A stretch of DNA of 64,000 nucleotides from Ricinus communis (Eukaryota > Streptophyta > Magnoliopsida > Malpighiales > Euphorbiaceae): the NCBI RefSeq assembly GCF_019578655.1, contig NC_063259.1, positions 5,630,001 to 5,694,000 of the forward strand, given 5' to 3'. The notes below the pieces were generated by a model. The model had not been told where the DNA came from. It searched no databases and saw nothing but the letters and a program-made list of their open reading frames with translations. Shown here in pieces: positions 43,481 to 57,679 of the stretch (position 1 is its first letter; every line of letters starts with the position of its first letter). The position numbers were made by a program, and so were the translations under genes.

Positions 43481-46400
43481 AAATATTAGAACACAACCCC
43501 GTAAGAGGGGTATATTTGTAAGTATGAGAAAATAACCACGTAAAATGGGTATATTTAATAATATCAGAAAATAACTCTGTTATAGGGGTATATTTATAAA
43601 TTTTATAAAACAACCCCGTAAGAGGAGTATACTTGTGAGTATGAGAAAAAAACCCCGTAAAGAAGGTATATTTATAACCAAAAGAAGACAACCCTGTACC
43701 AGGTATATATTTTTGAGTATGAGAAAGCAACCCCATAAAAGGGGTGTATTTATGAGTGTGAGATAACAACCCCGTAAGAAGGGTATATTTGTGAGTCTAA
43801 GAAAATAACCCTGTAAGTGGCGTATATTTGTAAATACTAGAAAATGACCCCGTAAGAGGGGTATGTGAGAATGAGAAAACAACCAAGTAAAAGGGGTATA
43901 TTTGTATATGTAAGAAAACAACCCCATTAATGGACTAAATTTGTGAGGATGAGAAAACAACCCCATAAAAGGGGTATATTTATGAAATGAAAGCATCCCC
44001 ATAAGAGGGATATGAGAAAACAACCCTGTATAAAGGGTTTATCTTTTCATATAAGAAAACAAATCCGTAAGAGAGATATATTTATAACTATGAGAAAACA
44101 ACCCCGTAAAAAGTTTATATTTATGATTATAAGAAAACAACCCCATGAGAGGTGTATATTTGTATGTATTAGAAAATAATGACGTAAAAGAGTTATATTT
44201 ATTAATATGAAAAAACAACTCCATAAGGCGGGTCTATTTATAAATATTAGAAAATAACCCCGTAAGAGGGGTATATTTGTGAGTATGAGAAAACAATTCG
44301 TAAAAAGAAAATATTTATGAATATGAGAAAAACAACCCGGTACAAGGGTTATATTTGTGTGTATGAGAAAGCAACCTCGTAAAATAGGTATACTAATGAA
44401 TATGAGAAAACAACCCTATAAGCGGGTATATTTATGAGTCAGAGAAACAACTCTGCAAGAGGGTTATATTTATGAGTATGAGAAAACAACCTCGTAAAAG
44501 CGGTATATTTATGAGTATGAGAAAACAACCCCGTACGAGGGGTATATTTATGAGCGTGAGAAAACAACCCTATAAAAGGGGTATATTTTTTAAAATGAGA
44601 GAACAACGTAAGAAGTTTATATTTATAAATATTAGAAACAACCCCGAAACATGATTATATTTGTGCATATGAGAAAACAATCTCTTAAAAGCAGTATCTT
44701 TATGAGTATGAGAAAACAACCCTGTAAGAGGGTTATATTTCTGAGTATAAGAAAACAACACTGTAAAAATGGTATATTTTTTAATATAAAAAAATAACCC
44801 CGTAAGAGAGGTATATTTGTAAATATTAGAAATAATCCCCATAAGAGGGGTATTTTTGTGTCTATGAGAAACTAATCCCATAAAAATGGTATATTTATGA
44901 GTATGAAATAGCAACTGCATACGAGGGATATATATTGTGAGTATGAGAAAGCAACCCTATAAGAGGGGTATATTTATGAATATGAGAAAACAACCCTTTA
45001 AGAGGGGTATATTTTCTAGTATGAGAAAACAACCTCATAAAAGGAGTATGTTTATAATATAAGAAAACAACCCTGTAAGTAGGATATATTTATAAATATT
45101 AGAAAACAACCCCATAACTGAGATATATTTTTATGTATGAGAAAATAACCTCGTAAAAGGGGTATATTTATGAACATGAGAAAACAACCTTATAAGAGTA
45201 GTATATTTGAGAGTATGAGAAAAAAACCCCGGAAAAGTGGTATACTTTTCATTATGAGAAAACAACCCCGTAAGAGAGGTATATTTGTAAATATTTGAAA
45301 ATAATGCTATAATAGGGCTATATTTGTAAGTATGAGAAAATAACTGAGTAAAAAAGTATCGCTATGACTACGAGAAAACAACCGCGTACGAGGGGTATAT
45401 TTGTGCTGAGAAAGCAACCGCGTAAAGGGGGCATATTTAAAATATAAGAAAGTAAGCCTGTAAGAGGGGTATATTTATGAGTCGAAGAAAACAACACCGT
45501 AAAAGGGAAACATTTTTTATTATGAGAAAACAATCCCATAAGAGGGATATATTTCTAAATATTAGAAAATAACCCTAAGAGCAGTATATTTGTGAGTATG
45601 AGAAAACAACCCCGTAAAAGGGGTATATTTGTCAATATAAGAAAACAATCCCGTAAGTGGGGTACATTTGTGATATGAGAAAAATACCTTGTAATAGGGA
45701 TACATTTATGAATTTGAGAAAATAACCCCGTAAGAGTGGTATATTTAGGACTCTCAGAAAACAACCCCGTAAAAGGGGTACATTTTTTAAGAGGTATATT
45801 TATAAATTTTAGAAAAAAATCAAATAAGAGGGGGTATATTTATGAGTTTGAGAGAATATCTCCATAATAAGGGTAATTTATGAATATGAGAAAACAACCT
45901 CGTAAGTGGGGCATATTTGTGAGTGTGAGAAAACAACCTCGTAAAAGGGGTATATTTATGAAAATGAAAGCATCCCCATAAGAGGAATATGAGAGAAGAG
46001 CCCCGTAAAAAGGGTATTATCTTTCCATATAAGAAAAAAACCCCGTAAGAGGGATATATTTATAAATAATAGAAAACAAGCCCATTGGAGGGGTATAATT
46101 ATGATTGTGAGAAAACAACCCCATAAAAGGTTAATATTTATGATTATAAGAAAATAATCCCGTAAGAGGTGTATATTTGTGAGTATTAGAAAATAATGAC
46201 GTAAAAGAGTAATATTTATTAATATGAGAAAACAACTACATAAGACGGGTATATTTGTAAATATTAGAAAATAACCCTGTAAAAGGGGGTATATTTGTGT
46301 GTATGACAAAAACAACCCCGCAGAAGGAGTATATTTGTGAATATGAGAAAGCAACCCTGTAAAGGGGGTATATTTATGAATATGAGAAAGCAACCTATAA

Positions 46401-49039
46401 TAGGGGTATATTTATGAGTATGAGAGAACAACCTTGTAAAAGGGGTATATTTATGACTATGAGAAAACAACCTTGTAAAGGGGGTATATTTATGACTATA
46501 AGAAAACAATCCCATAAGAGGAGTATATTTGTGAGTTTGAGAAAACAACCTCGTAAAAAGAGAATCTGTATGAATATGAGAAAAAACTCGGTACGAGGGT
46601 TATATTTGTGTGTGTGAGAAAGCAACCCCGTAAAAGGGGTATACAAATGAATATGAGAAAACAACCCTGTAAAAGGGGTATATTTATTAGTTAGAGAAAA
46701 AACTCCACAAAAGGGGTATATTTGTGAGTATGAGAAAACAACCCTGTAAAAGGGTATAGCTTTTATTATGAGAAAACAATGTAAGAGGTTTATATTTTTA
46801 AATATTAGAAAACAACCCCATAACAGGGTTATGTTTATCAGTATGAGAAAACAACCTTGTAAGAGGGTTATATTTGTGAGCATGAGAAAACAACACTGTA
46901 GAAAGGGTATATTTTTTAATATGAGAAAACAACCCCGTAAGAGGGGTATATTTGTAAATATTAGAAAAAATCCCCGTAAGAGGGGTGCTTTTATGACTGT
47001 GAGAAACCAATTCCATAAAAATAATATATTTGTGAGTATGAGAAAGCAAGCCCATACAAGGGGTATATTTGTGAGTATGAGAAAGCAATCCTATCATACA
47101 GGTATATTTATGAATATGAGAAACAATCCTGTAAGACGGGGTTTTTTTTTTAGTATGAGAAAACCTCATAAAAGGGGTATGTTTATAATATAAAAAAACA
47201 ACCCCGTAAGAGAATGAATATTAGAAAACAACCACGTAACAGTGGTACATTTTTTTGTATGAGAAAATAACCTCGTAAAAGGGTTATATTCATGAACATG
47301 AGAAGACAACCCTGTAAGAGTGGTATATTTGAGAGTATGAGAAAACAACCCCGTAAGGGAGGTATATTTGTAAATATTAGAAAACAACACTGTAAGAGGG
47401 CTATATTTGTAAGTATGAAAAAGTAACCCTGTAAAAAAGAGTATCTTTATTACTACGAGAAAACAACCCCGTACGAGGGGTATATTTGTTATTAAGAGAA
47501 AGTAACCACGAACAACGAGCATATTTATGAATATGAGAAATCAACCCCATAAGAAGGGTATATTTATTAGACTAAGAGAACAACACTATAAACGGAGAAC
47601 ATTATTTATTATGAGAAAACAATCCCATAATTGGGATATATTTGTAAATATTACAAAATATCTCTAAGAGCGATATATTTGTGAGTTTGAGAAAACAAAC
47701 CTGTAAAAGGAGTATATTTGTCAATATAAGAAAACAACCTCGTAAGTGGGGTTTCATTAGTGATATGAGAAAAAAAAAACCCGTAATAGGGGTATATTTA
47801 TGAATTTGAGAATATAACCCCGCAAGAGTGGTATATTTATGAACTTGAGAAAACAACCCCGTAAAAAGAGGTACATTTTTTAATATGAGAAAACAACCCC
47901 GAAAGAGGGGTGTATTTGTGAGTCTGAGAAAACAACCCCGTGAAAGAGGTATATTTTTTAATATGAGAAAACAACCTCGTAAGAGTGGTATATTTAAAAT
48001 ATTAGAAATCAACCCCAAAACCTGGGTATATTTGTGAGTATGAGAAAGCAACCCCAAAAAAGGAGAATATTTATCAATATGTGAAAACAGCCGAAGAACC
48101 TCATAAAAGGTGTGCATTCTTTAATATGAGATAACATCGTCGTAGGAGGGCTGTATTTGTAAATACTAGAAAACAGCCCCGTAACTAGGGCAAACTTGTG
48201 AGTATGAGAAAATAATCTTGTAAAAATGGTATATTTATGAATATGAGAATAGAACCCTGTAAGAGCGGTATATTTCTGAGTATGAGAAAATAACCACTTA
48301 TATTTTCTATTATAAGAAAATAACTCCGTAACAGAGGCATATTTATAAATATTAGAAAACAACCCCGCAAGAGGTGTATATTTGTGAGTATGAGAAAATA
48401 ACCCGTGAAAATGGTATGTTTATGAATATGAGAAAACAACCCCGTACGAGGGGATATATTTATGAATATGAGAAAGCAACCCCGCAAGAGGGGTATATAT
48501 ATGAGTATGAGAAAACAACCCCATAAAAGTGATATATTTTTTAATATATGAAAATAACCCTGAAAGAGGGGTATATTTATAAATATTAGAAAACAATCTC
48601 ATAAGAAGGGTGTATTTGTGAGTACGAGAGAATAACCCCATAAAAATGGTATATTTATGAATATGAGAAAACAACCTCGTAAGAGGGGTGTATTTGTGAG
48701 TATGAGAAAACAACCCCGTGAAAGGGGTATATTTATTTATATGAGAAGACGACCCCGTAAGTGTAGTATATATGTAAGTATTAGAAAACTACCACATAAC
48801 AGGGGTATATTTGTGAGTATGAGAAAACAACCTCATAATTTGGTATATTTATGAGTACGAGAAAACAACCCTCTAAGAGGGATATCTTTATGAGTATGAG
48901 AAAACAACCAATAAAAACAGTATATTTATGAATATAAGAAAACAATCCCATACAAGGGGTATATTTATGAGTATGAGAAGGTAACCTCGTAAAACTGATA
49001 TATTTATGAATATGAGAAAACAAACCCGTAAAAGGGTTA

Positions 49040-50530
49040 TATTCTTTAGTATGAGAAAATCACTCCGTAAATGGGGTAAAATTTTTAATATGAGAAAATA
49101 ACCCAATAGGAGGGGTATATTAATAAATATTAGAAAATAACCCCATAATAGGGGTATATTTATGAGTATAAGAAAATAACCTCGTAAAAGGGGTATATTT
49201 GGTATTATAAGAAAATAACCACGTAAGTGATGTGCATTTGTATCTATGAGAAAACAACCTTGTAAATGGTGTATATTTACGAATATGAGAAATGAACCTC
49301 ATAAGAGGGTTTATTTTTTAGTATGAGTAAACAAGCTAGTAAAAGGGGTATAGTTTTTAATATGAGAAAACAACCCCATAAAAGGAGTGTATTTATAATT
49401 ATTAGAAAATAACCCCATAACAAGGGTATATTCGTGAGTATGAGATAACAACCTCGTAAAAGTGCCATATTTATGAGTATAAGAAATCAACCCAGTAAGA
49501 GGAATAATTTCGTAAGTATGAGAAAATATACTCGTAAAGTTGTATATTTGTGAGTATGAGAAAATAACCCCGTAAAAAGGGTATATTTATGATATGAAAA
49601 AAAAAACTGTACGAGGAGTACATTTATGAGTATGAGAAAGCAGTCCCGTAAATGGGGTATTTATGAATATGAGAAAGCAACATCGTAAGAGGGATACATT
49701 TATGAGTATTAGAAAATAACTCAGTAAATGGATTATTTTTTAATATGAGAAAACCCCATAATAGAGGTATATGTGTAAATATTTAAAGAAACCCTACTAG
49801 AGGGGTACATTTGTGAGTATGAGAAAAAAACCCCGTAGTAAGGGTATATGTATAAATATGAGAAAACAACCTCGTAAGATTAGTATATTTGTGACTATGA
49901 GATAACAACCCCGTAAAAGTGGCACATTTATTAATATGAAAAAATAACTCCTTAAGAGGGGATTATTTGTAAATATTTGAAAACAACCCCGTAATCGGGG
50001 TATATTTATAAATATGAGAAATAACCTCATAAAAAGGGTAGATTTATGAATATTGGAAGGCAACCCCGTATGAGGGGTATATTTGTGAGTGTAAGAAAGT
50101 AATCTGTAAAAGGGGTATGTTTATGAATATAAGAAAACAACCCCATAAGAAGGGTATGTTTATAAGTTTGAGAAAACAACCCTGTTAACAGGGTGCACTT
50201 TTTAATACGAGAAAACAACCCCGTAAGAGGGGTATGTTTATCAATATTAGAAAACAACCCTGTAAGAGGGGTATGTCTTTTAGTATAGGAGAACAACCCT
50301 GTAAAAGAGGTATGCTTTTTAATATGAGAAAACCACCGCGTAAAAGGTGTATATTTGTAAATATTAGAAAATACCTCAGTAAGAGGGCTACATTTGTGAG
50401 TGTGAGAAAGCAACCCTGTAAAAAGGGTATATTTATGGATATAAGAAAATAACCCCGTACGAGCTGTAAATTTATTAGTATGAGAAAGCAACCTCATAAA
50501 AGTGGTATATTTATGAATATGAGATAGCAA
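49040..50530. repeat. ~1.5-kb block duplicated about 4.4 kb downstream (left copy)
   Basis: Ordered rare monomers (CACTCCGTAAATGGGGT at 49061, GGTATTATAAGAAAATAACC near 49200, ATATTGGAAGGCAACC near 50048, TTATTAGTATGAGAAAGCAA near 50473) recur in the same order at 53390-54955. Offsets are about 4.35 kb at the left and 4.43 kb at the right. Confidence 0.8.
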
Positions 50531-51688
50531 ACCTATATGAGGGGTATATTTGTGAGTATGAGAAAACAACCCTTTAAAAGGGGTATATTTTTTAGTATGA
50601 TAAAACAACCTCGTAAAAGGGGTATGTTTATAATATAAGAAAAACAACCCCGTAAGTGGGGTATATTTATAAATATTAGAAAACAATCCTGTAACTGGGA
50701 TATATTTTTGTGTATGAGAAAATAACCTCGCAAAAGGGGTATATTTATGAACATGAGAAAACAACCCTATAAGAGTGGTATATTTGGGAGTATGAGAAAA
50801 CAACCATGGAAAATGGGTATATTTTTTCATTATGAGAAAACAACCCCGTAAGAGAGGTATGTTTCTAAATATTTAAAAATAATGCCATAAGAGAGCTATA
50901 TTTATGAGTATGAAAAAATAACTCAGTAAAAAGAGTATCTCTATGACTATGAGAAAACAACCTCGTACGAGGGATATCTTTATGATTATGAGAAAGCAAC
51001 CGCATAAAAGGGGCATATTTACGAATATGAGAAAGTGACCCCGTAAGAGGGGTATATTTATGAGTCTAAGAAAACAACACCGTAAAAGGGGAATATTTTT
51101 TATTATGAGAAAAAACAATCCCATAAGAGAGATATATTTCTAAATATTAGAAAATAACCTTAAGAGCGGTATATTTGTGAGTATGAGAAAATAACCCTGT
51201 AAAAGGGGTATCTTTGTCAATATAAGAAAACAACTCCATATGTGGGTTACGTTTGTGATATGAGAAAAAAAACCCGTAAATGGGGTACATTTATGAATTT
51301 GATAAAATAACCACGTAAGAGTGGTATATTTAGGACTCTGAGAAAACGACCCCGTAATAGGGGTACATTTTTTAATATGAGAAAACAACCCCGTAAAAGG
51401 GATATATTTATGAAATGAAAGCATCCCTGTAAAAGGGGTGTATTTATAAATATTAGAAAAATATCCCATAAGAAGGGGTATATTTGCGAGTTTGGGAGAA
51501 TAACTCCATAATAAGGGTATATTTATGAATATAAGAAAACAACCTCGTAAGTGGAAGCATCCCCATAAGAGGGATATGAGAAAATAGCCCCATAAAAAGG
51601 GTATTCTTTTCATATAAGATAACAAACTCGTAAGAGGGATATATTTATAAATAATAGAAAACAACCCCATTGGAGGGGTATATTTATG

Positions 51689-52057
51689 AGTCATCCCCCA
51701 AGGAGGAATTGCCAAAACATTTGACTCTTGACCCATTTCAATATAAAGGATTGGTCAATCAAATAATAGATAATAAATGGATCGGCTTGAAAATAAATGA
51801 ATTGCTAGTGGTAGAATATTATTCTCGTCATACTTAACTCTAACTAAAATAATAAGAGTTTGGATAATTTTGCCCCCTATCACCTAAGTAAAGACACAAA
51901 AAGAAAGTAAAGGTTTGGTTTGATTGGGGGGTTTTCTCCCATTCATATTTCATAGATATATAGGGATATTTTCATTCCTTTCTAGTTTTTCTAGTATTTT
52001 TGTACCACATAAATTAAGGATAGAGAATCTATATCAAGCAAAGGTCTAACTGTTGGC
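51689..52057 (+). other. Nuclear insertion of plastid DNA (NUPT): rps4 3' end and downstream spacer
   Basis: The 39-bp pattern stops abruptly at about 51688 and resumes with CCATAAAAGG at about 52058. Between them is non-repetitive sequence whose first 147 bp encode the C-terminus of plastid ribosomal protein S4. Plastid-like A/T-rich spacer follows, presumed rps4-trnS(GGA) from known plastid gene order. Comparison with the uninterrupted monomers at 46083-46140 suggests that the insertion replaced about 16 bp and produced no target duplication. Confidence 0.88.
51691..51837 (+). pseudogene. rps4: Plastid rps4 fragment (C-terminal 48 codons)
   Basis: The frame reads [36 protein letters not shown] and ends RHT with TAA at 51835-51837. 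This is the highly conserved C-terminus of plastid ribosomal protein S4, which binds 16S rRNA in the 30S subunit. Only about a quarter of the gene is present, with no start or promoter, so it is a dead copy. Differences from the usual C-terminus as I recall it (for example Arg-His-Thr instead of Arg-Gln-Thr) fit nuclear decay. The reading frame is still open, suggesting a fairly recent transfer. Confidence 0.9.
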
Positions 52058-53389
52058 CATAAAAGGTTAATATTTATGATTTTAAGAAAACAATCCAGTA
52101 AGAAGTGTATATTTGTAAATATTAGAAAACAACCACATAACATGGTGGTATATTTGAGAGTATGAGAAAACAACCCGGAAAAGGGGTATATTTTTCATTA
52201 TAAGAAAACAACCCCATAAGAGAGGTATATTAGTAGATATTAGAAAACAACACCATAAGAGGGCTATATTTGTGAGTATGAGAAAATAACCCCGTAAAAA
52301 GAGTATCTTTATGACTACGAGAAAACAACCCCGTACGAGGGGTACATTTGTGAGTATGAGAAAACAACCCCGTAAAAGGGGTATATTTATTAATATAAGA
52401 AAATAACCCCGTAAGACGGGTATATTTGTAAATATTAGAAAACAACCCAATAAGAGAGGGTATATTTGTGAGTATGACAAAAAAAACCCGTAGAAGGAGT
52501 ATATTTGTAAGTATGAGAATGCTACCCTGTAAAGAGGATATATTTATGAATACGAAAAAGCAACCCATAACTGGGGTATATTTATGAGTATGAGAAAAAC
52601 ACCTTGTAAAAAGGGTATATTTATGACTATAAGAAAATAGTCCCATACGAGGAGTATATTTGTGAGTATGAGAAAACAACCTCATAAAAGGGGTATATTT
52701 GTTAAATTTCGAAAACAACTCCATAAGAGGGGTATATTTGTGAGTATGAGAAAACAACCTCATAAAAAGAGAATATTTATGAATATGAGAAAAGAACCCG
52801 GTACGAGGGTTATATTTGTATGTATGAGAAAGCAACCCCGTAAAAGGGGTATACTAATGAATATGAGAAATCAACCCTATAAGTGGGGTATATTTATGAA
52901 TCAAACAAAATACTCCACAAGAGGGGTATATTTGTGAGTTTGAGAAACAACCTCATAAAAGCGGTATATTTATGAGTATGACAAAACAACCCTATACGAG
53001 GGGTATATTTGTGAGTGTGAGAGAACAATCCTGTAGAAGGGGTGTATTTTTTAATATAAGAGAACAACAGAAGAGGTTTATATTCTTAAATATTAGAAAA
53101 TAACCCTGTAATAGGGTTATATTTGTGTGTATGAGAAAACAACCTCATAAAAATGGTATCTTTGTGAGTATGAGAAAACAACCCTGTAAAAGGGTTATAT
53201 TTGTGAGCATGACAAAACAACGTTGTAGAAAGGGTATATTTTCTAATATGAGAAAACAACCTCGTGGGAGAGGTATATTTACATATTAAAAGAATCCTCA
53301 TGAGAGAAGTACTTATGTGAGTATTAGAAGGCAACCCCGTAAAACGGGTATATTTATGAATATGAGAAAATAAACCCGTAAAAGGTTAT

Positions 53390-54955
53390 ATTCTTTAGTA
53401 TGAGAATATCACTCCGTAAATGGGGTGTAATTTTTAATATGAGAAAACAATCCAATAGGAGAGGTATATTTGTAAATATTAAGAAAAACCCTGTAATAGG
53501 GGTATATTTATGAGTATGAGAAAACAACCTCGTAAAAGGGGTATATTTGGTATTATAAAAAAATAACCCCGTAAGTGATGTGTATTTGTAACTATGAGAA
53601 AGCAACCCTGTAAATGAGGTATATTTATGAATATGAGAAATGAAACCCATTAGAGGGTTTATTTTTTATTATGAGAAAATAAACTAGTAAAAGGAGTATA
53701 TTTTTTAATATGAGAAGACAACCCCGTAAAAGTAGTATATTTATAAATATTAGAAGACAAGGGTATATTCGTGAGTATGAGAAAACAACCTTGTAAAAGT
53801 GCTATATTGATGAGTATAAGAAATCAACCCAGTAAGAGGGGTGATTTTGTGAGTGTGAGAAAATAAACCCGTAAAAGGAATATAATTTTCAATATGAGAA
53901 AACAACCCCGTAAGAGAGGTACATTTGTAAATATGAGAAAACAAGCCCGTAAAAGGATTATATTTGTGAGTATGAGAAAATAACCCCGTAAAAAGGGTAT
54001 ATTTATGAATATGACAAAAAAATAGCATACGAGGAATACATTTATGAGTATGAGAAAGCAACCCAGTCAATGGGGTATTTATGAATATGAGAAAGCAACC
54101 TCGTAGGAGTGGTACATTTATGAGTATGAGAAACAACTCAGTAAAGGGGTTATTTTTTTAATATGAGAAAACAACCCCGTAAGAGGAGTATATGTGTAAA
54201 TATTTGAAAACAACCCCACTATAGGGGTATATTTGTGAGTATGAGAAAACAACCCCGTAATAAAGGTATATGTATGAATATGAGAAAATAACCTCGTAAG
54301 ACGTGTATATTTGTGACTATGAGAAAATAACCCCGTAAAAGGGATACATTTATTAATATGAGAAAATAACTTCGTAAGAGGTGAACATTTGTAAATATTT
54401 GAAAACAACCACATGATAGGGATGTAATAATAAATATGATAAAATAACCTCATAATAAGGGTAGATTTATAAATATTGGAAGGCAACCCTGTACGAGGAG
54501 TATATTTGTGAGTGTGAGAAAGCAACCCTATAAAAGGGGTATGTTTATGAATATAAGAAAACAACCCCGTAAGAAGGGTATGTTTATAAGTTTGAGAAAA
54601 TAACCCCGTAAAAAGGGTACACTTTTTAATATGAGAAAACAATCCCGTAAGAGGGGTATGTTTGTCAATATTATAAAACAACCCTGTAAGAGGGGTATGT
54701 TTTTTAGTATAAGAGAACGACCCCGTAAAAGGGGTATACTTTTTAATGTGAAAAAACTACCCCGTAAAAGGTGTATATTTGTAAATATTAAAAAACACCC
54801 CATAACAGGGCTACATTTGTGAGTATGAGAAAACAACCCCGTAAAAATGGTATATTTAGGAATATTAGAAAACAACCCCGTACGAGTTGTATATTTATTA
54901 GTATGAGAAAGCAATCTCGTAAAATCGGTATATTTATGAATATGAGAAAAAAACT
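53390..54955. repeat. ~1.5-kb block duplicated about 4.4 kb upstream (right copy)
   Basis: Collinear partner of 49040-50530. The NUPT lies between the two copies and is single, so it either arrived after the duplication or was not included in it. Confidence 0.8.
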
Positions 54956-57679
54956 CCGAAAGAGGGGCATATTTTTTAGTGTGAGAATACAACCCCATAA
55001 AAAGGGTATATTCATGAATATGAAAAAAAGAACCTTGTAAGAGTGTGTAAAAAGGGTATAATTTTTAATATGAGAAGACAACCCCGTAAGAGGGGTATAT
55101 TTGTAAATATAAGAAAATGACCTCGTAAAGGGGTATATTTGTAAATATTAGAAAACAACCCCATAACTATGGTATATTTATGAGTATGAACAAAAATAGT
55201 CATAAAAATAATATATTTATTAGTATGAGAAAACAACCCGGTAAAAGGGGTACATTTGTAAGTGTGAGAATATAACCTCGTAAAAGTTGTACATTTATGA
55301 GTATAAGAAATAACCATGTAAGAGTGGTATATTTGTGAGTATGGGAAAACAACCTCGTAAAAAGGGTCTATTTATGAGTTTGAGAAAATACTCTCGTAAA
55401 AAGGGTATATTTAGGAATATGAGAAAGTAACGCTGAACAACGGGTATATTTGTAAGTATGAGAAAGCAATCCCGTAAAGGCGGTATATTTATGAATATGA
55501 GAAAGCAACTCCGTAAGAGGGATATATTTAAGAGTATGAGGAAACCCCGTAAAAGATGTATATTTCTTAATATGTGAAAACAACCTCGTAAGAGGGGTAT
55601 ATGTATAAATATTAGATAAGAACCCCATAAGAGGGGTATATTGTGACTAGAAGAAAACAACCTCGTAAAAAGGATATATGTATGAATGTGAGAGAATAAC
55701 CCCGTAAGATGGGTATATTTGTGAGTATCAAAAAGTAACCTCGTAAAAGGGGTATATTTATGATTATGAAGATATATTTATAAATATAAGAAAATAACCC
55801 CGTAAGAGGCATATTTATAAGTTTGAGAAAACAACTCGTTAAAAATGGTATAGTTATGAAAATAAGAAAACAACTCTGTACGACGGGTATATTTGTAAGT
55901 TTGAGAAAACAACTGTGTAAGAGTGGTATATTTGTGAGTATAAGAAAATAACCCTGCCAAAGGGGTATATTTTTTAATATGGAAAAACAACTCCGTAAGA
56001 GAGGTACATTTGTAAGTATTAGAAAACAACTCAGCAATAGAGTTATATTTGTGAGTATGAGAATACAACCCCATAAAAGGGATGTATTTATGAGAAAACA
56101 ACTCGTACAAGGGGTATATTTGTATGTATGAGAAAATAATACCATAAATGGGGTATATTTATAAATATAAGAAAGCAACCCCGTGAGAGGGGTATATTTA
56201 TAACTATGAAAAAACAATCCCCTAAAAGGGGTATATATTCTAATATTACAATACAAACATGTAAGAGGTGTATATTTGTAAATATTAGAAAACAAACCTG
56301 GTAAAGGGCGTATATTTATGAATATGAAAACACGATTGTGTAAAAGGGGTATATTTCTCAAAAAAGAAAACAACCCTGTTAGTGGGGTACATTTGTGAGT
56401 ATGAGAAAATAGCCTCATATAAGGGGTATATTTATGAATATGGGAAAACAATCCCGTATAAGAGGTATATTTTTAAATATTAGAGAATAGCCCTATAACA
56501 AGGGTATATTTGTGAGTATGAGAAAACAAACTAGGAAAAGGAGTATATCTATGAGTGTAAGAAAGCAATCGCGTAAAACGGGTATATTTTTTAATGTTAC
56601 ATAACGACCCTGAAAGAGGGGTGTATTTATAGATATTAGAAAACAACCCTGTAAGTATGGTATATTTATGTGTATGAGATAGCAACCCCATAAAAGGGGT
56701 ATATTTATGAATATAAGAAAATAATCCAGTAAAAGTGGTATATTTAGAAAATAACTCTGTAAGAGGGGTATATTTATGAGCATGAGAAAACAACCAAGTA
56801 AATGGATTAACTTTTTTAATATGAGAAAAAAGACCCCCAGGGGTATCTACATCAATAATAGAAAATAACCCAGTAATAGGGGTACATTTGTGAGTGTGAG
56901 AAAACAACCTCCGAAAAGGGGTATATTTTAAGAGTATCAGAAAACAATCCTATAAGAGGGGTATATTTGTGACTTTGACAAAACAACCCTGTTATAGGGG
57001 TACATTTTTTAATTTGAGAAAACAATCCCGTAAAAGGGGTATCTTTGTAAATATTAGAAAACAATCACGTAACAGTGGTAAAATTGTGAGTATGAGAAAA
57101 CAACCTTGTAAAAGTGTTATATTTATGAGTATTAGAAAACTACCACGTATGAGGGGTACATTTGTGAGTATGAGAAAGCAACACCATAAACGTGTATATT
57201 TATAAATTTGAGAAAGCAACCCCGTAAGAGGGGCTTATTTATGAGTATGTGAAAACAACCAAGTAAAAGGGGTACATTTTTTAATATGAGAAAAAAAACC
57301 TTGTAAAAGGGGTATCTTTGTAAATATTAGAAAACAACTCTGTAAAAGGGCTATATTCTTTAATATGAGAAAATAAGCCCGTAAGAGAGATATGTTTGTA
57401 AATATTAGAAAACAACCCTATAACAGGAGTATGAGAAAACAATCCCGTAAAAAAAGTTTATTTATGAATATGAGAAAACAACCCTGTAAGAGGGGTATAT
57501 TTGTGAATATGAGAAAATAATAGCATAAAAAGAGTATATTTAGGAATATGAGAAAGCAACCTTGTAAGAGGGTTATATTTGTGAGTATAAAAAAGCAACA
57601 CTACAAAAGGGGTATATTTATGAATTTGAGAAAACAATCCCGTAAGAGGGGTATATTTGTAAATATCAGAAAACAACCT

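Larger units (their letters stand above)
30123..51688. repeat. 39-bp tandem repeat array, segment 1
   Basis: The unit is 39 bp: GGGGTATATTT, a variable middle (GTGAGTATGAG, ATGAATATGAG, TAAATATTAG or TTTTAATATGAG), AAAACAA, then CCCCGTAAGA. The unit length is a multiple of 3 and common variants lack stops, so both strands read as 13-residue repeats: near LFSHTHKYTPLTG on minus and MRKQPRKRGIFVS on plus. Monomers differ by many substitutions and small indels, which is why open frames end and restart. Monomer types occur in recurring orders (higher-order repeats). No host gene is embedded. Confidence 0.97.

Noticed and set aside
51691..51837. Contaminating plastid contig or active rps4
   Set aside because: Both sides return to the same 39-bp array within a few bases, and only the last 48 codons are present, so a nuclear insertion of a fragment is the better reading (junction reads would settle assembly error).
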